Source: Mucor racemosus
Taxonomy: Eukaryota > Mucoromycota > Mucoromycetes > Mucorales > Mucoraceae
Length of the DNA: 64,000 nt
NCBI GenBank assembly: GCA_027405735.1
Contig: JAPEHQ010000015.1
Span: forward strand, 186,001 to 250,000
Direction: 5' to 3'
Below the pieces are notes generated by a model. The model was not told the DNA's origin. It did no database searches and saw nothing but the letters and a program-made list of their open reading frames with translations. The first letter of the stretch is position 1. Each line of letters begins with the position of its first letter. Both the position numbers and the translations under genes were made by a program. This document shows, one piece after another, positions 32,722 to 44,194 of the stretch.

Positions 32722-34467
32722 ATTGAATTGATATATAAAAAAAAAAAAAAAAAAAAAAAGGAAAAAAAAAAAGAGAAAAAAAGAAATTAATAGCTATACC
32801 TCTCCTTTTTAAAAGTACTATTCCGGGTCTTCTTTAAAACAGAGACGCTGCTTCTGCATCTCTCTTTCACGTTATCCCTTTTCCGCACTCCTTCTTCTTC
32901 TATCTGATGATCCCTTTTTTCCTATTAAAATCGTCACATTGATTCATTTGATGATGATTATCCCTTATTACCATGATTTTGATAGATGAAATTGACAGTG
33001 TAACCGTCAAATCTCATCATGATGTCACAAATGTAACTAAGCTTTTGCTATAGATTACCTCTCTCTCCCTCTCTCTATCTCTCTTTACACTATCCATACC
33101 TCATAATTTACTCTAAAATGCTAAAAATGTACAAATTATCAAATCGAGAAGTTTATCCTCGGTTTATAAAAAGCTATGTCTGCTGCATGCATAAAGAATT
33201 ACACGGTGTAACAAATTACTGAGCCTTATTTGTTACCGACATTTTAAGAGTTCTTCACTCTTCATTTTGAGTAAATCTATCGTTCTGAACCTCATATAAA
33301 GGAAAATTAATGGTGAAATGCATGTATATCCTCCAATCTATGCGTTCGATCATATCTTTCCGCTAAAAATAGCTTTTGATGTAGTGATATAGGATGGGTT
33401 TATATACGTACAGTTTGTTTTCAGAAAAAGAAAATTTAGGACCAAATTTTATAAACACATATTTATCTTGTTTATAATTCAAGTTATACGACAAATTTTT
33501 ATATCATTCGATAGCTTAGAACCAGGAGTTTTATTTCAAACACTCAAAACTATTAAAAGCTATGAACATTCCAAGGAAATAAATCCTTGGAACCGCAATG
33601 TTTCACCAAAAACGCATAATTTCAACTTTAAAGAGCGAATTTCTATGGTTCTCGATTACCCCTGATGCTCTAAAGCATACCAAACGATTTCTCTCATTTA
33701 TTAAATGTATTCTATATAGTTTATACATAAATCTTGGGTCAATATTTTCATTGTGATTTTGGACGAGGGATAGTAAGGGAAAAACCTTGATTTAGACATT
33801 TTTCAATTTTACTCCCAAAAAATGAAACTTTTTACTAAGATAAATATTGGCATTAAATAATCAGAGAAACTCGATCTTTCATATCAAACTGTAAATCTTT
33901 TAGTTTTGTGCAACTTTTTTCCATTTTTTTCATTAAAACGATTTTTTCTTTTAGTTGTGCTATGTCGCGCACTTTTCAATAAAATCACAAATTCTTAGCA
34001 TCATTGGATAGGCACTGAAAACCAGTACCAATCTACTTACAAATACATGTATTATTGAATTAATGTAATTTAGAGATATTTCTGAAATTGCTCAAGATTT
34101 GACAAAAAGTTGCGAAAATTGAAAATCAAAATTACGGTTGCGATTTGCATATTAAAACTCCGTTTTGCACATTGGAATTAGTTGAAAAATACTCAATAAA
34201 TGCAATAATAATTAATTTTAAGCAAAATAAAAAATGCTTTATTGTTTTAAAATATGTTAAAACGTGTTTTTAAAAAACAGAGTGTTTTATATTAATTTCA
34301 ATCCGTAGAAAAAATACTTTAATTTAATCAAAAGTATTGCTCGCCCTTTTAATTCATTGAAATTTGCTGCTAAAATTACATTTAACAATAGTGAAGGAAA
34401 CGTCTTTTTAACCGTCTCGTGAAATTTTTGAAATCTTCAAACTCTTTCCTCATTTTCCAACAAAAAC
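32722..34467. other. Divergent spacer with poly(A) tract and CT-rich leader
   Basis: A run of about 22 A lies at 32738-32759, just before the transporter start on its strand. A CTCTCTCCCTCTCTC tract lies at about 33060-33083. About 33730-34440 shows AT-rich sequence weakly resembling R2. ORF 33468-33665 has no conserved features and is not called. Confidence 0.45.
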
Positions 34468-35607
34468 ATGTACAAAAAAAGACAAAAAATCTACAAAGAT
34501 CTTCAACTGCAATCAAATAATGAAAATAGTTTCTCTTCTGATGAAGAGGGAGGAGGAGAAAGCGATGGTAGTGTTAACAACAGCATTGCCGATGGTGGTA
34601 GTATTGTCAACGATGGCAGTATTGCTAACGACGATAATATTGCGAACGATAATCCTGACGTTAAAGATAAAAGTATTGCGAACGATACCAGTCTTATTGG
34701 TGAACAAACCACCTCTTCTTCAAAAGAGAAAGATTCTGGTTACAAACCACTTTCATTGCAATCACGAATGAAAGATAATAGACCCATTGAAATAGGATAT
34801 CGATCCACTATTATTAGCTCACACAAACAAGATGACCGTATCAAAAGAGCAAAATACAACCCAGGTAAGTATAGTTTATAATCAATATATTAAATAAATG
34901 TTCTGATAAATTATTTATGTAGATACGCAAAAGCTTATACCCAAAAAAGCGGAATGGCAGTTGATGCCAAATCCTGTTCGAATGCAGGTGAGACAAATTC
35001 TTAGTGATAATTATAGGTACTATTTACATTTTTTATTCAATCTTTGATTCTGATCACTTATTGTGTATTTGTTTATTAGAAAAACGTTATCAAATATTGC
35101 TGGATCCGCGACAAATGGAGAACTGAGCAAAGCGACTCAAAAAAAGGGAGAAAGTCTTTTGATACCAGTTGCTGCTAGTATTGATAGGGATTTACGCCTT
35201 ACGTTGATACCTGGTAAGGTGGAAGCAAAGCTATTGGATCCAAAGTTACCTCAAGCCTATGTAAAGTATTTCTCTCTACATCAAAAAGAGATCTAATTTG
35301 ACTAATTTTTCTTACTAGACAAAAGTACATGAGCAACTAGAGGAGAATTATAGAAAAATTGCTGATTTTTCGATCCTGGTAGATGAGAGAGAAGCTGGCT
35401 TAACTCAATTAAAAGACGAATTAGAAGAATTAGAAGAGAGATATAGGATAGCAAAAGAGCGTAGCGTATGTTTTTTTTTTTTCAATTTGATTATTTACAG
35501 ATAAAGAAATACTGATTTGTTTATAGGAATCAGGAACAACAACTAAAGAAAACCCAAACGATTATGTTCAAATGCTCATGTTACATCCATCTTCTGAGCA
35601 ATATTAA
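34468..35607 (+). CDS. Coiled-coil protein, possibly CENP-Q/Fta7-like (299 aa)
   Basis: Exons are 34468-34864, 34923-35016, 35080-35260, 35319-35465 and 35527-35607. The first third is acidic and Ser/Asn-rich with degenerate SIANDxxxVND repeats. Residues from about 133 read KLIPKKAEWQLMPNPVRMQV, then a helical block (LIPVAASIDRDLRLTLIP). A heptad-like coiled coil VHEQLEENYRKIADFSILVD and LTQLKDELEELEERY follows. The order W-x-L/M-P...helix...long coiled coil recalls the kinetochore CENP-Q family, but this is a pattern-level resemblance only. The neighbours give no functional link. It is certainly a spliced gene with unsure identity. Confidence 0.6.
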
Positions 35608-36033
35608 CCAAAAAATCATGTAAATCATATCTCATACTATTTAAATAAGCTGGCTTAAACCCTTCTTTTGTAAATTCCAATACCAATACTAATTCAATAA
35701 ACCTAAAATCTTTTCGCTAATGTTATTAAATGATTTGAAAAAGAAGCGGGATCTGCGAAATTATAAACGTATATTAGCTTGACAGAAAAAAAATACAAAA
35801 AGAAAGAATAGCATCTTGTGGTCATTTTTCATTATGGATTATTATAGTAAATTATGTATCTGAAGTTCTTCAAAATCCATTAAACATCAACACTTACGTT
35901 AAAAATGTCTCTGTCATTGAATAAACATAGCTAGCGCACGCTCTTTTAATATAAAAAGGAGGGTTTTGTGTTTGTCTCAACACTGGGAATCAGTCTTTTT
36001 AGTCTAAATCTAAAATAACTGCGCGAATAACAT
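35608..36033. promoter_or_regulatory. Spacer with MLH1 promoter
   Basis: 426 bp between the stop of the coiled-coil gene and MLH1. A TATAAAAAGG box (about 35950-35959) lies about 80 bp before the MLH1 start codon. No other feature is seen. Confidence 0.45.
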
Positions 36034-38347
36034 ATGTCAATACACGTTCCTAATATTAAAAAGCTAGACCAAGCAGTTGTCAATAGGATAGCAGCAGGAG
36101 AAGTAATTCAACGCCCTGCCAATGCTCTTAAAGAATTGATTGAGAATAGTTTAGATGCTGGTTCAACACAAATACAAATACTAGTAAAAGATGGTGGTCT
36201 TAAACTATTACAAATTCAAGATAATGGACATGGAATTAGAGCAAGTAGATAATGAATACGTATTCAATTAGGTGATGCTAATATTTTGATGAAATAGAAA
36301 GAGGATATGGCAATTGTATGTGAACGTTTTACAACCAGTAAATTAAATCGATTTGAAGACTTGACAGGCATTGCCACGCATGGTTTTCGAGGTGAAGCAT
36401 TAGCAAGTATCTCTCATGTTGCACATGTTACAATTACAACCAAAACAGTAGACTCTCCTTGCGCTTATCGAGCTTTGTATTCAGATGGAAAATTAGTACC
36501 TGTTAAACCAGGTCAAAGTGCAGATCCAAAAGCATGTGCTGGCAACAATGGAACACAAATTACAGCACAAGATTTATTCTATAATGTACCAACTAGAAGA
36601 AAAGCACTTAAATCACCAAGTGATGAATACAATAGAATTTTGGATATTGTAAGCCGTTATTCTATTCATAATGCAGGTGTTAGTTTTTCATGTAGAAAAC
36701 AAGGGTCAAATGTAGCAGATGTTCAAACTTCAACAGGAGCAACTATTGTAGAAAATATAAGATTATTATATGGTTCAGTAGCATCTGAATTGCTATCGAT
36801 TGAAAAGGCATTTGATGATCTCGATTTCAAGATGAATGCACATTTATCGAATGCAAATTACAATGTAAAGAAAATGACATTTCTATTATTTATTAATCGT
36901 ACGTATTTTTTGCTTTTTTTTTTTTTTTTTTTTTTTATTTAATCTATATGAGAATACTGATTGCTTTGTTTTGTAGATCGTGCTGTGGAAAGCTCTTCAA
37001 TCAAACGAGCTATTGAAAATATATATTCCATATTGTTACCAAAAGGAGCACATCCATTTGTATATCTAAGTTTAGAAATTGATCCTCAAAATGTAGATGT
37101 TAATGTACATCCTACTAAAAAAGAGGTGCATTTTTTAAATGAAGATCGCATTATTGGTGCAGTATGTGATGCTTTTCAAGAAGTATTAGAGAATGCTAAT
37201 CATTCTCGAACATTTTATACACAAGCTTTGTTACCTGGAGCATCTGATCCAACAAAAGCTAATAATGAGGAAGATGAAGATGGATTTCAAGGTAAATGTT
37301 TGTTTTGTTAGATAACTGCCAATATTGACACAATATATATAGTATCAACATCAGCAAGCGTGCCAGAATACAAATATGTTAGAACAGATAGTCGAGTTAC
37401 TACATTAGATACATTTGTCTTTAAACCAACTACACAACAAAAGCAAAAAACTGAAAATGATGATTCAATGCAAGTAGACACTGATGAATTATCAAGTTTG
37501 TCGGTCGAAACTGTTAAAAAACCTCGAGTAGAAGTTAGGTTGACCAGTATATTGCAATTGCGAAAAGATATTAAAAAGCAAGGAAATACAGGTTTGTTGA
37601 TTCATAGAAATATAAATATCTGTAAATGTACGCTAATTGATCATTTAAGCTGTTACAAACATATTTGCAAATCATACATTTATTGGCTGTGTTGACGAAA
37701 CATTTGCACTCATTCAATATGAACAAAACATATATCTTGTAAATTACAATGTGGCAAGCGAGGAGTTATTTTATCAGATTGTTTTGCATGAATTTTGTAA
37801 TATGGGTCATTTGAAATTATCAACGCCTATATCTATTCGAGAATGCTTACAAATAGCACTTGATCAAAGTGATTTACCAGATGATTTGCAAGATTCGACC
37901 GAAATAATAGAGGTAATTTATCGATTAATAGCTTTCATTCTGATCAACTTACTCCCACGCTAGTCAATTACAAGCACTCTGATCTCCAGAGCTGACATGT
38001 TGATTGAATATTTCTCTTTAAACATTTCAGCTGATGGTAGCCTGATTTCTTTACCAATGATCATAAGAGATTACGTACCATGTTTAGATAAATTGCCATT
38101 ATTCTTATTAAGATTAGGTACAGAAGTAAACTGGGAATCTGAAAAAGAATGTTTTCATACATTTGCAAAGGAATTAGCGATATTTTATAGTGCAGAACCA
38201 CCGTTAAATCAAGATGATTTATGGAAAGTACAACATTTCATATTTCCTTGCTTTAAAACTCATTTTTTTGCTCCCACGGCCTTAAATAAGCATATTACAC
38301 AATTAGCTAATTTAACTGATTTGTACAAAATATTTGAAAGATGTTAA
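36034..38347 (+). CDS. MLH1: DNA mismatch repair protein MLH1 (672 aa)
   Basis: This MutL homologue pairs with PMS1/PMS2-type partners and acts after MutS binding in mismatch repair. Exons are 36034-36240, 36298-36898, 36977-37291, 37343-37591, 37650-37912 and 37964-38347. The N-terminal GHKL ATPase has [28 protein letters not shown] and [16 protein letters not shown]. The transducer domain has [16 protein letters not shown]. The C-terminal dimerisation domain ends [14 protein letters not shown], the conserved FERC tail that contributes to the partner's endonuclease site. The first intron uses a GC donor (AGA/GCAAGT), the only frame-preserving join to [12 protein letters not shown] 23-25 nt T-run sits in intron 2. 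The stop codon is 12 bp from the convergent ornithine aminotransferase stop. Confidence 0.96.
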
Positions 38348-38359
38348 TAAACACTTTAT

Positions 38360-39844
38360 TTAACAACCAAGATCATTAGGGATATCTGATGCCTTCATTG
38401 TAGCAATATCCTTTAAAGCACCAGCAATGATTTCAACACCTTGCATGATTTCTTCTTCTGTAATAACAAGAGGAGGTGCTAAACGAATAATATTAACATG
38501 TGTAGGTTTTGCTAGTAATCCTCTAGATTTAAGCAATAGACAAAGTTCCCAGGCACTTCTTTCGGATTTAGATTGATCAATTACAATTGCATTTAATAAA
38601 CCACGACCGCGAACTATAGTTATTTATAAGTTAGAGATAAGGATAAGATATTATAGATTAGTTATCTTTTTACCTGTCTCAATTAAAGGTGAGTTCAGTT
38701 TGACAAGCTCATCTCTGAACTTTTGACCTAATTTTTCTGCATTCTCGACCAACTTTTCTTCCTTGATGACATCTAAAGCAGCGATAGCAGCAGCACAACC
38801 AAGAGGATTACCACCATAAGTAGAACCGTGTTCTCCAGGCTTAATACACAGCATGATATCACGATCTGCTAAAACGGCAGAAACCGGGTAAACACCTCCT
38901 GAAAGAGCTTTACCAAGAAGAACTACATCTGGACGGATTTCATCATGATCTACACAGAGCATCTTTCCTGTACGACCAAGACCAGTTTGAATTTCATCGG
39001 CAATAAACAAAACATTGTGTTTCTTACAAAGTTCATAGGCCTTTTTCAAATAGCCATCGTCGGGAACCATAATACTATAAACAATGTTATAAGCTTAAAA
39101 TCCCTTTTTAAATCCCATGCTTTAATGTAATTTACCCAGCTTCACCTTGAATAGGTTCTACCAAGAAAGCAGCAACTTGTTTACCAACTACATCTAATAC
39201 CTTTTCAAGATCTTGTAAATTATTATAACGAATTGTAGTATTAGCTTCAGGAACAACAGGGCCAACGAGAGGTAAATAAGGACCGAAACCCTTGAATGAA
39301 TCAGGATCAGTGCTCATTGAAATCACGCCAACAGTACGACCGTGGAAGTTGTTTTCACAACTCAAAACAATAGCTTTATTCTCGGGAATACCCTTCTTGA
39401 CATAACCCCATCTACGACCCAATTTAATAGCTGTTTCAACAGCTTCAGCACCAGTATTCATGGGAAGAACCATATCATAACCAAAGTAAGAATTCATATA
39501 TTTAGTGTATTCACCATAAACGTCATTATAGAAAGCTCTGGATGACAAGGTCAATTTTTGAGCTTGATCGCACAAGGCTTTTACAATTTTGGGATGACAA
39601 TGACCCTGGTTGACAGCAGAATAGGCAGACAAAAAGTCCATGTATTTCTTACCCTCAGGATCCCAAACCCAAATGCCCTTTGCTTCAGCAAATACGACAG
39701 GGAGAGGATGATAGCTTTTTTTTTTTTTTGTACAATGTGAATATTTTTTTGACACATTTACAATATACCCAATTAAAAAACTTACTTGTGAGCACCATAA
39801 GTGCTTTCTAATTCGACAGCTTCTTTACTAGAGATTTTGGTCAT
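38360..39844 (-). CDS. OAT: Ornithine aminotransferase (430 aa)
   Basis: It transfers the delta-amino group of ornithine to 2-oxoglutarate, giving glutamate semialdehyde (EC 2.6.1.13, CAR2-type) in arginine breakdown and proline supply. It is PLP-dependent class III. Minus-strand exons are 39786-39844, 39136-39714, 38674-39074 and 38360-38613. Hallmarks are [71 protein letters not shown], and [34 protein letters not shown] carries the PLP-binding lysine, followed by [17 protein letters not shown]. No mitochondrial presequence is seen, consistent with the cytosolic fungal enzyme. It ends tail-to-tail with MLH1. Confidence 0.96.
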
Positions 39845-40602
39845 TTTCTTGAATATTTTATTTTATTTTAATGGGAAAAAAGAAGAAGAAACTTTTGATT
39901 TGAAAGAGAAAATGTGTTTATTTTATAGTTGATAGTTTCAATGGGTCACATGCATAAACCAATCCGCGGTGTTCCTCCTATTTCCCACGATACATAGTAG
40001 GTTCATATCAGATAAAGTTAGTAGTGATTTATCTATGAATCCCGACAAAAATTGGAATACAACAGAAAACTCTTGCATGCAGGAATCTAATGGTTGTGAG
40101 CTATACAGATTAAAAACAAATGTTTTTAGGGGAAACGAGCTTTTAATAAAGTATCAATAATTGGTTTAGGTTGATAAATTGGTGATTTGGGGTTGTAAAA
40201 GTCCTTGAAATCCCTGAGCTATTTTTGCACACTTTCATCTTTAAACCTTTGTTTTTAGCATTGAAACTTGCAGCAAAAACCAGCTACAGTGTCAAAAGTC
40301 TCTGATATATATAGCAGATAGTATAAACAATTGCCCCATCAAAACTTGAAGCATTATATCTTATTAAATTTACATTTGTTGAGTTTTCGCACAATTTTCA
40401 GTTTTTGAGGCTCAAATCACCTGAAAAGCATTTTTGTCGATGTTGATAGGTCCAACGCCCAACATTTTGAAAGATTCTTGATTTCTCGACAGTTTTTCGA
40501 GCTAGCAGCTCGAATAAGGGCTCAAACATAGATACAAATATCCAAATTGATTTATTTTAAATCTTTTACTTTAATCTAGATACCTTTTTTCAGCTTTTTG
40601 AA

Positions 40603-40639
<37 letters not shown>

Positions 40640-40646
40640 AAACATT

Positions 40647-40682
<36 letters not shown>

Positions 40683-41799
40683 CCATTCCATTATATGCAG
40701 AATTAAAGCCAGTACTTGACATGTCTAAACTGTTATTATTTCATTATGCACATTGTTTAAAATATGCTTTTTGTCCATTTTTTTTAGAAATCAAAATCAT
40801 TTTGGACGATGGTTTAAAACATCGAACACTTGTTTTTTGAAGCAAATGTGTAGGATGAAATCTACGTAAATGCACTATAGAAGATTGTAAAAAGAACTAA
40901 ATTTGTGTAGATAGAGCTATTGTTGATATTTGCAGAATTACAAATACACGTAATTTAAAGACGCGTTTTTATGCTCTAAACTTTATTTTTTAATGGTTGC
41001 ATCATTTTGTTTTTCTCGGCGAGTTTCCATGTGCGTGTAATGTTTACTTTGATCCCAATTTTAGATTTACAGCCAAAGATATAATTAACTGCTAAGCAAA
41101 TGTCTGATTTTTTGATGATATATATTATTATTTAATATGAATTCCTGAGTTTACAATTCTCAAGTATACCAATGGAAAATAGGCTATAAATTACCCATGT
41201 TTTATTTAAGCGCTTTTTTGCAATTGTACATGACGATGAATTCATGATTTACTGTACACCATCCAAGAGGAACCAATAAACATCTGCTGATGTCTGTAAA
41301 CCTTTTCTTAAAAACAGAAAGTTTAAACCTCCTGAAAATATTCCAGAAAAAAAGGTCCTTGATGATTTGAAACTTTTGGCACTGTTTCCAGAAAAAAAAA
41401 CTGTACGTACTGTAATTGCATCCCAAGCCGAGAACCCCGAGAAAAAAGCAGAGTCTACTTGAATAAGAGAAAAACGCAATTCCCTGATGACCCTCAATTG
41501 TCTTGATTCAGTAAAAAAAATGTATACAAATGCTATCATCATATTGCACAAGGTCAGTGCAAAATACTTCTATATTTGGGATGTTTTTAATTTGAGCCAG
41601 TCATTTCCCGTTTTGCCTCAACTAAATCATGGAAATAACTGCCGGAGATTTAGAACGAAGCTTTTTTTTTTTTTTTTTGTCATTGATGTGAGTTTCAAAA
41701 AAAATTGTTGAAACCCGAAATAAACCATCAACAGATTTTAGTGCACTGCAAATTTTTTTTTTCTTTTTCTTTTACTTATTAAAAATATATATATTAAAA
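39845..41799. other. Gene-free spacer with paired homopolymers
   Basis: AT-rich DNA with weak R2-like similarity (about 40230-41100, for example 'ttctcggcgagt' also near 16912). A 31-nt T run (40606-40636) and a 30-nt A run (40652-40681) lie 15 nt apart. Short ORFs at 41202-41711 have no conserved pattern. Confidence 0.5.
40606..40681. repeat. Inverted homopolymer pair T31-N15-A30
   Basis: The T and A runs are perfect complements and could fold into a long hairpin. They may be the tails of two oppositely oriented retroposed sequences, or an assembly artefact. Confidence 0.85.
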
Positions 41800-42410
41800 A
41801 TGGTAATATAAATCATAAAATTGTTGTTTAGATCACTAAAACATGTTTGAAAAGGCTGATCAACTTACAGCAGAAGAAATTGCTGAATACAAGGAAGCCT
41901 TCCAGTTATTCGATACTGACGGTGATGGTAGCATTACTGCCATTGAATTAGGCACTGTTCTCCGTAAATTTGGTATGAATCCTAGCGATGCTGAATTACA
42001 AGATATGGTAAGTTTTGTTGTATAGTTTAATACGAGATGGTCATGACGTTAAATTGCTCGAATAGGTCAATGATGTCGATGCTGATGGTAATGGAAACAT
42101 TGATTTTACTGAGTTTTTGGGCCTTGTTAAAAACATGAAGACTGGTAATGAAGGTGATGATCTTAAAGAGGCATTCAAGTAAGTATTTTGTGAAATGTAT
42201 TTTCAAAAAGAAATGGAGATTAATTTCATTATTAGGGTGTTTGATGTTGACGGTAACGGTTTAATCGATCGTGAAGAGCTCCGTAAAGTCATGGCTTCAT
42301 TGAATGAGTCATTATCTGAAGAAGAATTGGATGCTATGATTAAGGAAGCCGATATCAACGGTGATGGTCAAATTAGTTTTGACGAATTCAAGATCATGAT
42401 GGGCGCTTAA
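41800..42410 (+). CDS. Calmodulin / calmodulin-like protein (147 aa)
   Basis: This is a four-EF-hand calcium sensor that regulates kinases, phosphatases and cytoskeleton. Exons are 41800-41802, 41855-42007, 42066-42178 and 42236-42410. I place the start codon alone in exon 1, because splicing at 41854/41855 yields [17 protein letters not shown], the classic calmodulin N-terminus. An unspliced start at 41843 would give MFEK instead. The calcium loops are [36 protein letters not shown] and [12 protein letters not shown], each with the D-x-D/N-x-D/N-G-x-I-x-x-E pattern. The end FKIMMGA differs from the usual MMTSK-like tail, so this may be a diverged paralogue. Confidence 0.92.
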
Positions 42411-42444
42411 ACTGTGTTGCCTTTTTTTTTTCTCAATTTCTATC

Positions 42445-42449
<5 letters not shown>

Positions 42450-42481
<32 letters not shown>
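42450..42481. repeat. (CT)n microsatellite after the calmodulin gene
   Basis: A perfect CT tract about 40 bp beyond the stop codon, inside the presumed 3' untranslated region. Confidence 0.9.
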
Positions 42482-42485
<4 letters not shown>

Positions 42486-44190
42486 TTTGTAACAGTAATT
42501 TATAAATATAAATATCATGCCCTCAAAGAATAAAATATATAATTTATTGTTGGGTAATGCCACGCGTTTAGAATTATTTTTTTTGTGTTTTATGAGATAG
42601 AAACAGGGGAGTTGGCTTTATTTTATATAACCATGAAGTCTTCCACGATTTTTTTTTTTTTCATCCAATCTATCGATTTATTTTTGTGATTCATCACTTA
42701 TTGCTGGTGTCTCAGCCTCATGAAAATATAACATTAAAAGTGCTCGTACTACTTGAATCACTTAATGTGTAACATTTTCCGATACAGGGACACTTTCAAA
42801 TTATTCATTAAAAGATCTTATATTTGCAAAACCACGATTGATTTACATTGAAAAGACTTCCATCACCTCAGTGAATCGATAAAATAAGATTTAGCTTTAT
42901 TTCAATTCGAATTAATTCATAATATACTCCCATATGTCGATTAAATCGTTGTCTTACATGAGATTTTTTTAATTGACATTTTTCCCAAATTTATGAAGAA
43001 CCGCGCATTTGTTCTAGATAAACTTTCGACATTTTCGGCTTGATTGTGGAAGTCCCGTTTAGTGGAATATACAACCATGTTTGAATCTGTAAACAGTGTA
43101 TAAAATACGTTGGATAATTCACGTATTGTTAGTCTTACTTTTATTTAATCAACCGTGACCAATTTGATTGTTCCTTTTTCTCATTGTCGAGAATAGGTGC
43201 TAATTATAGTTAATATTACTATCATATTTGAAATTTGCTCCTAATTATATTTGGTTCTGTCATCAAATATTACATTTCTATACAAATATTCGGTGCTCAC
43301 GTATGTATACAGTGATCTCTTACCGGACATAATCCAGCCAAACATAGCATTTCATAAAGACATCGTTCTTGACTGTATTGTTAAAGTTTGCAACCCTCAG
43401 AAAACGCTCAAAAAGACGATCAAGTAGCTAAATAATGTTCAAACTTGGAATGTGTCACCTTCTACACGAACAACTTCATACTGAGCATCGTCTGAGCTAT
43501 ACCTTGAACAATACAAAGCATATATAGTAGTCGTCTTATGTCGAAAATAATCTGTATCTCACAAAAGAATGAAATTTACTGTTTTTTCCGTAAAAATTGG
43601 GTCTTCCTTTTATCGTTTCTCAACTTTTTTTTTATCGCACAATGACACCAAGAAAAGATTATATGCCAATGTGCCTGAGATGTTTAATCTTAATCTACAA
43701 TATTTATTCTAAACCTTGGGAATTTCACTTTCTAGATAACCATTTTTGGTCAGCTACAATGATACATTACTTATAGATTTCCATGTCCTTTAGATTTAGA
43801 CAATTAATACTATTATAAATAACAAAAAATTTTCAATAACCATGAAGATCTTTATCTTACTTTGAAAAGAATAAACAACATCTTATATATTATTTTATCC
43901 GCGTTTTGTTTCATTTTTTTTTTACAGAATGTGAATATAAAAAAAGATTTTTCGATCTTATAATAAAGCTCTTTAGTTTTAGTGTGCTCTTTCATTTTAT
44001 AACAGTTCTCCTTTATTTTTATTAAATGATTTACTACACCATATTTTAGCTTTGAGATTGATATAATCTTCTGGCGTAAAAATTTTGCTTTAGAACAATA
44101 AGAACAATCAGGAATGTTATCATAGATCAGTTAGCTGACTTCTTATCAATAAGGATTACAAATAATAAAAAAAAAGGTTCATTATCTCAC
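42482..44190. other. Gene-free spacer with an R2 fragment
   Basis: No coding exon is recognised. About 43560-43760 aligns with the beginning of R2 (compare 57716-57860: 'aaatttactac', 'ttctcaactttttttt', 'accaagaaaagattatatgc'-like block). Confidence 0.5.
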
Positions 44191-44194
44191 AAAT

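Noticed and set aside
40598..40840. 80-aa ORF with F and K runs
   Set aside because: It is a translation of the poly(T)/poly(A) pair.
41843..42025. Calmodulin start at 41843 (MFEKADQL)
   Set aside because: A start at 41800 spliced to 41855 gives the canonical MADQLT start with a 52-bp intron of typical size; the alternative remains possible.
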